A DNA stretch of 64,000 nucleotides from Mytilus edulis (taxonomy: Eukaryota > Mollusca > Bivalvia > Mytilida > Mytilidae). Every line of letters begins with the position of its first letter. Position 1 is the first letter of the stretch. The translations under genes were made by a program, and so were the position numbers. Where the stretch lies: the NCBI RefSeq assembly GCF_963676685.1, contig NC_092352.1, forward strand, positions 25,687,117-25,751,116. Reading direction: 5' to 3'. Positions 61,601 to 64,000 of the stretch are shown piece after piece. A model generated the notes under the pieces. That model had not been told where the DNA came from, did not search any database, and worked only from the letters and a program-made list of their open reading frames with translations.

Positions 61601-62853
61601 TTCAGTGACCTACTCCTTTATCATTAAACATATTTAACAGCAATGTTTCAGTGACCTATTCATTCATCATTAAAAGGGCTTTAGAGGATACAAAAGTATA
61701 ATTGACTAGTTAAACAGTACCCAAATGTCCTTTATCCATATTGCACATTTGTGTCATCATGTTTTACTATTTTTTCTTTACTGGCTGATCATAAGTTTTG
61801 AAGTGCTTTGAAGGCAGGTGGTCTAAAATAATATATATAGTTATAAAAGTATTAAGATACTATTTCAAACAAATGTAATTTACATGTACCTCAGAAAATA
61901 AAAATCTGAGGCAAAATTGTTATTTGGTAAATATTATTGTTAGACTTTAACACAATTTGATGATTTATGTATTAGAAAATTGTTAACATTTTAAAGAAAA
62001 CGTTGTTGTTAAAAATTAATGTTACATTTTACTTTACAGGATTTGAGTCACAATAAGTTGGAAGATGTTCCACCACTTTTAGAAAATGCCAAGAATTGTA
62101 TTGTGTTGAATTTGGCTCACAATAAGTAAGTATTAATAAGTATTGAGGAGAAATGTAATCAACTTACATGGTAATCTATTGTTTATATTGTACTTGATTT
62201 ACTGGAGCTAGGTAACTATCAAGGAATCTGCTTTAATAAACCATGTGGCCTTTCAAGCAAAAAAGAAGAGGATTACAATGCAAAGTAACTGGACTCTAGA
62301 TTTCCAAAACCATCTGAAAAAATCATATAGAATTGGTTTGATAAATTATCTGAATAAAATCTCAACTTCAGATATTACCAGTACATCTAGTAAGTTATTA
62401 TATTTCTCAACTTCAGATTCTGTAATAAATGTTTTGAGATTTGTATAATATGTGTATGACTTTAACAAGTATCCCATGATTATTTATGTTGTCTCAATAA
62501 TGTTCTTTTTTCTTGTTAAATTCCAGTTGATCTTAAAAAAGTTTACACTTATCTTAACCTTCAATGAGTTCATGATACTCAAAAAGGGCCATTTTGTTGC
62601 AAAAGAGACTCCTGTTTTTTTCTTCTTTTTTGATATAAGGAGATTGACGTTGTGAGCTTGCATAATAAGGGTATTTTGCACATTAGTTTTAAGTTACTTT
62701 TATTATAAGCTGTATTTCTTCAAAGCTTTTGCACAAACTGAAACATTCTTAGATGAATTATCATTGTTTTTTTCAGTATTTCTATGATACCAAATCAGCT
62801 GTTTATCAACCTAACTGATTTAATATTTGTGGATCTCAGTGATAATGATCTAG
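52695..62853 (+). CDS. FLII: Protein flightless-1, N-terminal leucine-rich repeats (first five exons; continues beyond window)
   Basis: Exons: 52695-52757, 59364-59474, 59773-59925, 62040-62125 and 62777-62853, all GT-AG with matching phases. The N-terminus MAATGVLPFVRGVDFTRNDF is nearly that of vertebrate FLII (MEATGVLPFVRGVD). Following repeats have LRR character: LRWLRLNKTNLDKMPEEIYK, LRTINCRHNQITDKGIP, DLSHNKLEDVPPLLENAKN, VLNLAHNN and IPNQLFINLTDLIFVDLSDN. The segment read is 163 codons, ending at phase 1 with donor GTAAGG, so at least one more exon follows; full family proteins are about 1,250-1,270 residues with a C-terminal gelsolin-like half. FLII binds actin and LRR partners and acts in actin remodelling and transcriptional co-activation. 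Intron 1 is 6.6 kb and holds several transposons. Confidence 0.93.
52873..55771 (+). mobile_element. 5'-truncated non-LTR retrotransposon in FLII intron 1
   Basis: Flanked by GACCCCCATTG (52862-52872) and GACCCCCACTG (55772-55782), an 11-bp duplication with one mismatch. The element starts inside the endonuclease and ends in about five ATCAAG hexamers (55743-55771) instead of poly-A. An 84-bp 3' UTR follows the stop. This arrangement is that expected of target-primed reverse transcription with 5' truncation, and the hexamer tail is like that of CR1/L2-type LINEs. The orientation is the same as FLII. Confidence 0.85.
52874..55687 (+). CDS. Endonuclease-reverse transcriptase polyprotein (5'-truncated, frame open)
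   Basis: One open frame runs from the insertion edge to TAA at 55685-55687, 937 codons without a stop or frameshift. APE-type endonuclease motifs appear in order: NINGLRGK, ALQETKI, GSWYRPPD, HILGDFNY and LSDHDIV; only the extreme N-terminus is missing. RT motifs follow: AMGPDGIHPRVLKELAP, NYRPVSLT, DFEKAFDTVPHELL, SGVPQGTVLGPILF, the catalytic FADDCVCYR, and YLGV. A C-terminal region with AYKGLIRPVLEYASTAWDP completes it. The type resembles CR1/L2/Jockey-related LINEs. A start codon is not visible within the remaining sequence's first codons, so this copy is probably not expressed as a native protein; its intact frame implies a recent insertion. Confidence 0.9.
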   Translation, partial: FININGLRGKKLELQAYLQTENPDIVALQETKINNSIATNELIPDTLGYDIYRNDRTGNGGGTMLLVKTHLDSAPVKILENGSESIWSKIVLQGKQHYIGSWYRPPDAPLDQIQLLKDQMDKIKKLGKANKQPCIHILGDFNYRKINWRTKLNKDTNTCLNGSDGQALIDILNEASAEQLILFPTRESNTLDLLITTLPGQFTDIHSPDRLSDHDIVMGTLRCTIPRKIRPERTSYQYSKGNYNQMRDDSRDFTRDKYFNGHQNNRNVEENWIMIKEFILETTKINVPTKILKGKQSIPWINKNIKTMIKRKNRTHANYKRNNSMRIKRKWQELRRNINKEIELAHNNYVNNLIGDIKQDSKPFWKYINNQKADKQGIPPLKTHDNKTADTDQQKAEALNTQFTSVYTETKYESVPYQTPPVDKMINIIVTTKGVEKILKNINASKAMGPDGIHPRVLKELAPNISEVMAHFFQQSINRGTIPDEWKNANICPLFKKNDRTIPSNYRPVSLTCITCKLLEHIICSNLMQHFEKHNILNSRQHAFRRRHSCETQLINVIHDWATAIDKRKQTDIFILDFEKAFDTVPHELLKSKLHKYGVPKNILNWIDAFLSNRSQCVIVNGVKSETSSVLSGVPQGTVLGPILFLVHINDIADNVTSEIRLFADDCVCYREINTEDDCAELQKDIDTLGNWATDWGMRFQPVKCNMMTLSRKKKTTSFKYTLKNTELQFLTSIKYLGVNITNDLHWGKHIEEICNKSYRTLGLLKRNLSACPLEVKLQAYKGLIRPVLEYASTAWDPHQLYLQDQLENVQKRAARFITSNYTDYEPGSMTAILDQLQLPSLKDRRTQNRLILFCKNIHGQANLPSDQLKKPSRTTKNMHSQHFLRLQTKTDTLKYSFIPNTIKDWNLLPPDIFTKIQTAEEPAKTFSEIVRGAQLK
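55783..56187. other. FLII intron 1, non-coding
   Basis: No element recognised. A frame of 79 codons to 55932 crosses the LINE tail and is not a gene. Confidence 0.4.
56188..56311. mobile_element. Short MITE-like element (family GGCGGATCCAG), copy 2
   Basis: CAGTGGCGGATCCAG at the left and CTGGATCCACCTATG at the right are inverted. They are flanked by AAACA on both sides (56183-56187 and 56312-56316). The 124-bp body matches the copy at 27318-27472, which is longer because of G-run expansions. No coding capacity. Confidence 0.85.
57003..57355. repeat. Block with six copies of an ACTTAAACAAGTGATTT motif
   Basis: Near-matches to ACTTAAACAAGTGATTTT lie at about 57006, 57046, 57241 and 57311 on the plus strand and about 57211 and 57331 on the minus. 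The outermost pair (57046 and 57350) is inverted, so this may be a small element with terminal and internal binding-site-like repeats. Located in FLII intron 1. Confidence 0.55.
57717..58939. mobile_element. Non-autonomous DNA transposon (element D), 5-bp TSD
   Basis: Flanked by ATGTA on both sides (57712-57716 and 58940-58944). The ends TAGTGGTCTTCTAAGC and TTGCTGGAGCACTG are inverted only over the outer bases (TAGTG / CACTG). Subterminal GGGCGCTGCGCCCTGG, TCTGCCCTGACGCC and GTGCCCTGCCCTCC words are of the kind seen in elements B and C. No transposase frame; contains a 15-G run at 58667-58681. Confidence 0.65.
60285..61675 (+). repeat. 46-bp minisatellite array in FLII intron 3, with higher-order periodicity
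   Basis: About 30 head-to-tail units of TAAACATATTTAACAGCAAT / GTTTCAGTGACTTACTCATT / TATCAT. Variant units recur in a fixed order: one with CTTGCTC, then one with TTCAACAG and a 4-bp deletion (TTTATCAAACAT), then one with ACATCAATG. CTTGCTC lies near 60520, 60746, 61020 and 61246, giving spacings of about 226, 274 and 226 bp. The first and last units are more diverged. Non-coding. Confidence 0.95.
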
Positions 62854-62984
62854 GTAAGGTTACTTTATTCTCAGTTATTTCCCTTGTGTTTTAAAATGAA
62901 AGTAGACTTGTTTGATTGAAATTAAAGTTAATGTGAGAATTACCTATTTAAGCAGTATGTTTGGAAAATACTCATTAATATTAT

Positions 62985-64000
62985 TATCTGTCGTCGTCTG
63001 TCATCGTCGTTAACTTTTACAAAAATCTTTTCCTCTGAAGCTACCAGACCAAATTTAACCAAACTTGGCTACAATCATCATTGGGGTATCTAGTTTAAAA
63101 AATGTGTTCGTTGACCCGGCCAATCAACCAAGATGGCCACCATGGCTGAAAATAGAACATACGGGTAAAATGTAGATTTTGGCTTATAACTCTGAAACCA
63201 AAGCATTTAGAGCAAATCTGACAAGGGGGTTAAATTCTTCATTAAGTCAATATCTATATGCTCTGAAATTTTTAGATGAATTGGACAACTGGTTGTTGGG
63301 TTGCTGCCCCCCCCCCCCCCCCCCCCCCCCAATTGATATGTTATAAAGAAATTTTGCTGTTTTTGGTTATTATCTTGAGTTCTATTATAGATAGAGGTAA
63401 ACAGCAATGATGTTCAGCAAAGTAAGATCTACAAATAAATCAACATGACCAAAATGGTCAGTTGACCCCTTAAGGAGTTATTGCCCTTTATAATCAATTT
63501 TTAACAATTTTCATGAATTTGGTAAATTTTTACAAAATATTTTCCTCTGTAACATAAAAGCCAAGTTTATTATAGATAGAGAAAATTGTAAGTAGCAAGA
63601 ATGATCAGTAAAGTAAGATCTACAAACACATCACCATCACCAAAACACAATTTTGTTATGAATCCATCTGTGTCCTTTGTTTAATATGCACATAAACCAA
63701 GGTGAGCAACACAGGCTCTGAAGAGCCTCTAGTTGGTTATTATCTTGAATATTATTATAGATAGAGATAAACTGTAAACTGCAATAATGTTCAGCAAAGT
63801 AAGATCTACAATAAGTCAACATGACCAAAATGGTCAGTTGACCCCTTAAGGAGTAATGGCCCTTTATAGTCAATTTTTAACAATTTTTTGTAAATTTTTG
63901 TCATCTTTTACAAAAATCTTCTCCTGAAACTGCTGAGACAAATTTAACCAAACTTGTCCACAATTATCATTAGGGTATCCAGTTTGTCCGATTACTCTGC
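62985..64000 (+). repeat. Dispersed repeat family M5 (two overlapping partial copies), runs off the window
   Basis: Copy one begins near TCATCGTCGTTAACTTTTAC and passes through ACCAAATTTAACCAAACTTG, CCAACCAAGATGGCC-type words and GACCAAAATGGTCAGTTGAC. Within it, ACACAGGCTCTGAAGAGCCT at 63710 marks an end and is followed by a second copy of TTGGTTATTATCTTGAATA and GACCAAAATGGTCAGTTGAC (63822). A 24-C run sits at 63307-63330. Shares end words with family M4 at 3300-4205. It lies in FLII intron 5. Confidence 0.6.

Noticed and set aside
60285..61675. Possible CRISPR-like array of regular repeats
   Set aside because: Units are contiguous, with no unique spacers, in a eukaryotic intron; it is a minisatellite.

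Overview
This is a eukaryotic, AT-rich, intron-rich window, most likely from a bivalve mollusc and probably a mytilid mussel. Two conserved animal genes (G3BP and flightless-1) are split into short exons with consensus GT-AG introns. The space between exons is packed with dispersed repeats of kinds I associate with mussel genomes; that species impression rests on recall, not a search. No operons, rRNA, tRNA or CRISPR arrays were recognised.

Layout. 1-9.8 kb: no gene seen; non-coding AT-rich DNA with repeat arrays (3.3-4.2, 5.2-5.5, 7.3-8.3 and 8.7-9.0 kb) and a GC-centred foldback at 4.5 kb. 9.8-26.1 kb: the G3BP stress-granule gene on the minus strand. Its 11 coding exons (24249 down to 11999) join to an uninterrupted 481-residue protein with NTF2-like, acidic, RRM and RGG regions, and a probable 5'UTR exon lies near 26.0 kb. 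Its introns hold three non-autonomous DNA transposons with visible target-site duplications. 26.5-37.2 kb: intergenic graveyard of non-LTR retrotransposons (26.65-29.1 and 35.5-37.15 kb), each broken by an inserted MITE-like element, plus foldback elements, a 33-bp in-frame tandem repeat and a (TCTG)n tract. 38.0-45.0 kb: a small plus-strand gene with two constant exons followed by five candidate terminal exons. All five have the same acceptor phase and each carries its own stop; an RFX X-box-like motif 52 bp upstream of the ATG suggests a ciliary role. 45-52.7 kb: repeats and reverse-transcriptase remnants, no recognised gene. 52.7-64 kb: the first five exons of flightless-1 on the plus strand, encoding the N-terminal leucine-rich repeats; the gene runs off the window. 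Intron 1 carries a 5'-truncated but open non-LTR retrotransposon flanked by an 11-bp duplication, a short MITE and a further non-autonomous DNA transposon. Intron 3 carries a 46-bp minisatellite array with higher-order structure.

The most interesting items are the small gene with five same-phase terminal exons, the group of non-autonomous elements sharing CCCTGCC-rich subterminal sequence and 5-bp duplications, and the higher-order minisatellite inside flightless-1. The genes are neighbours, not a pathway: G3BP is an RNA-granule scaffold, flightless-1 an actin regulator, and the middle gene is unassigned.
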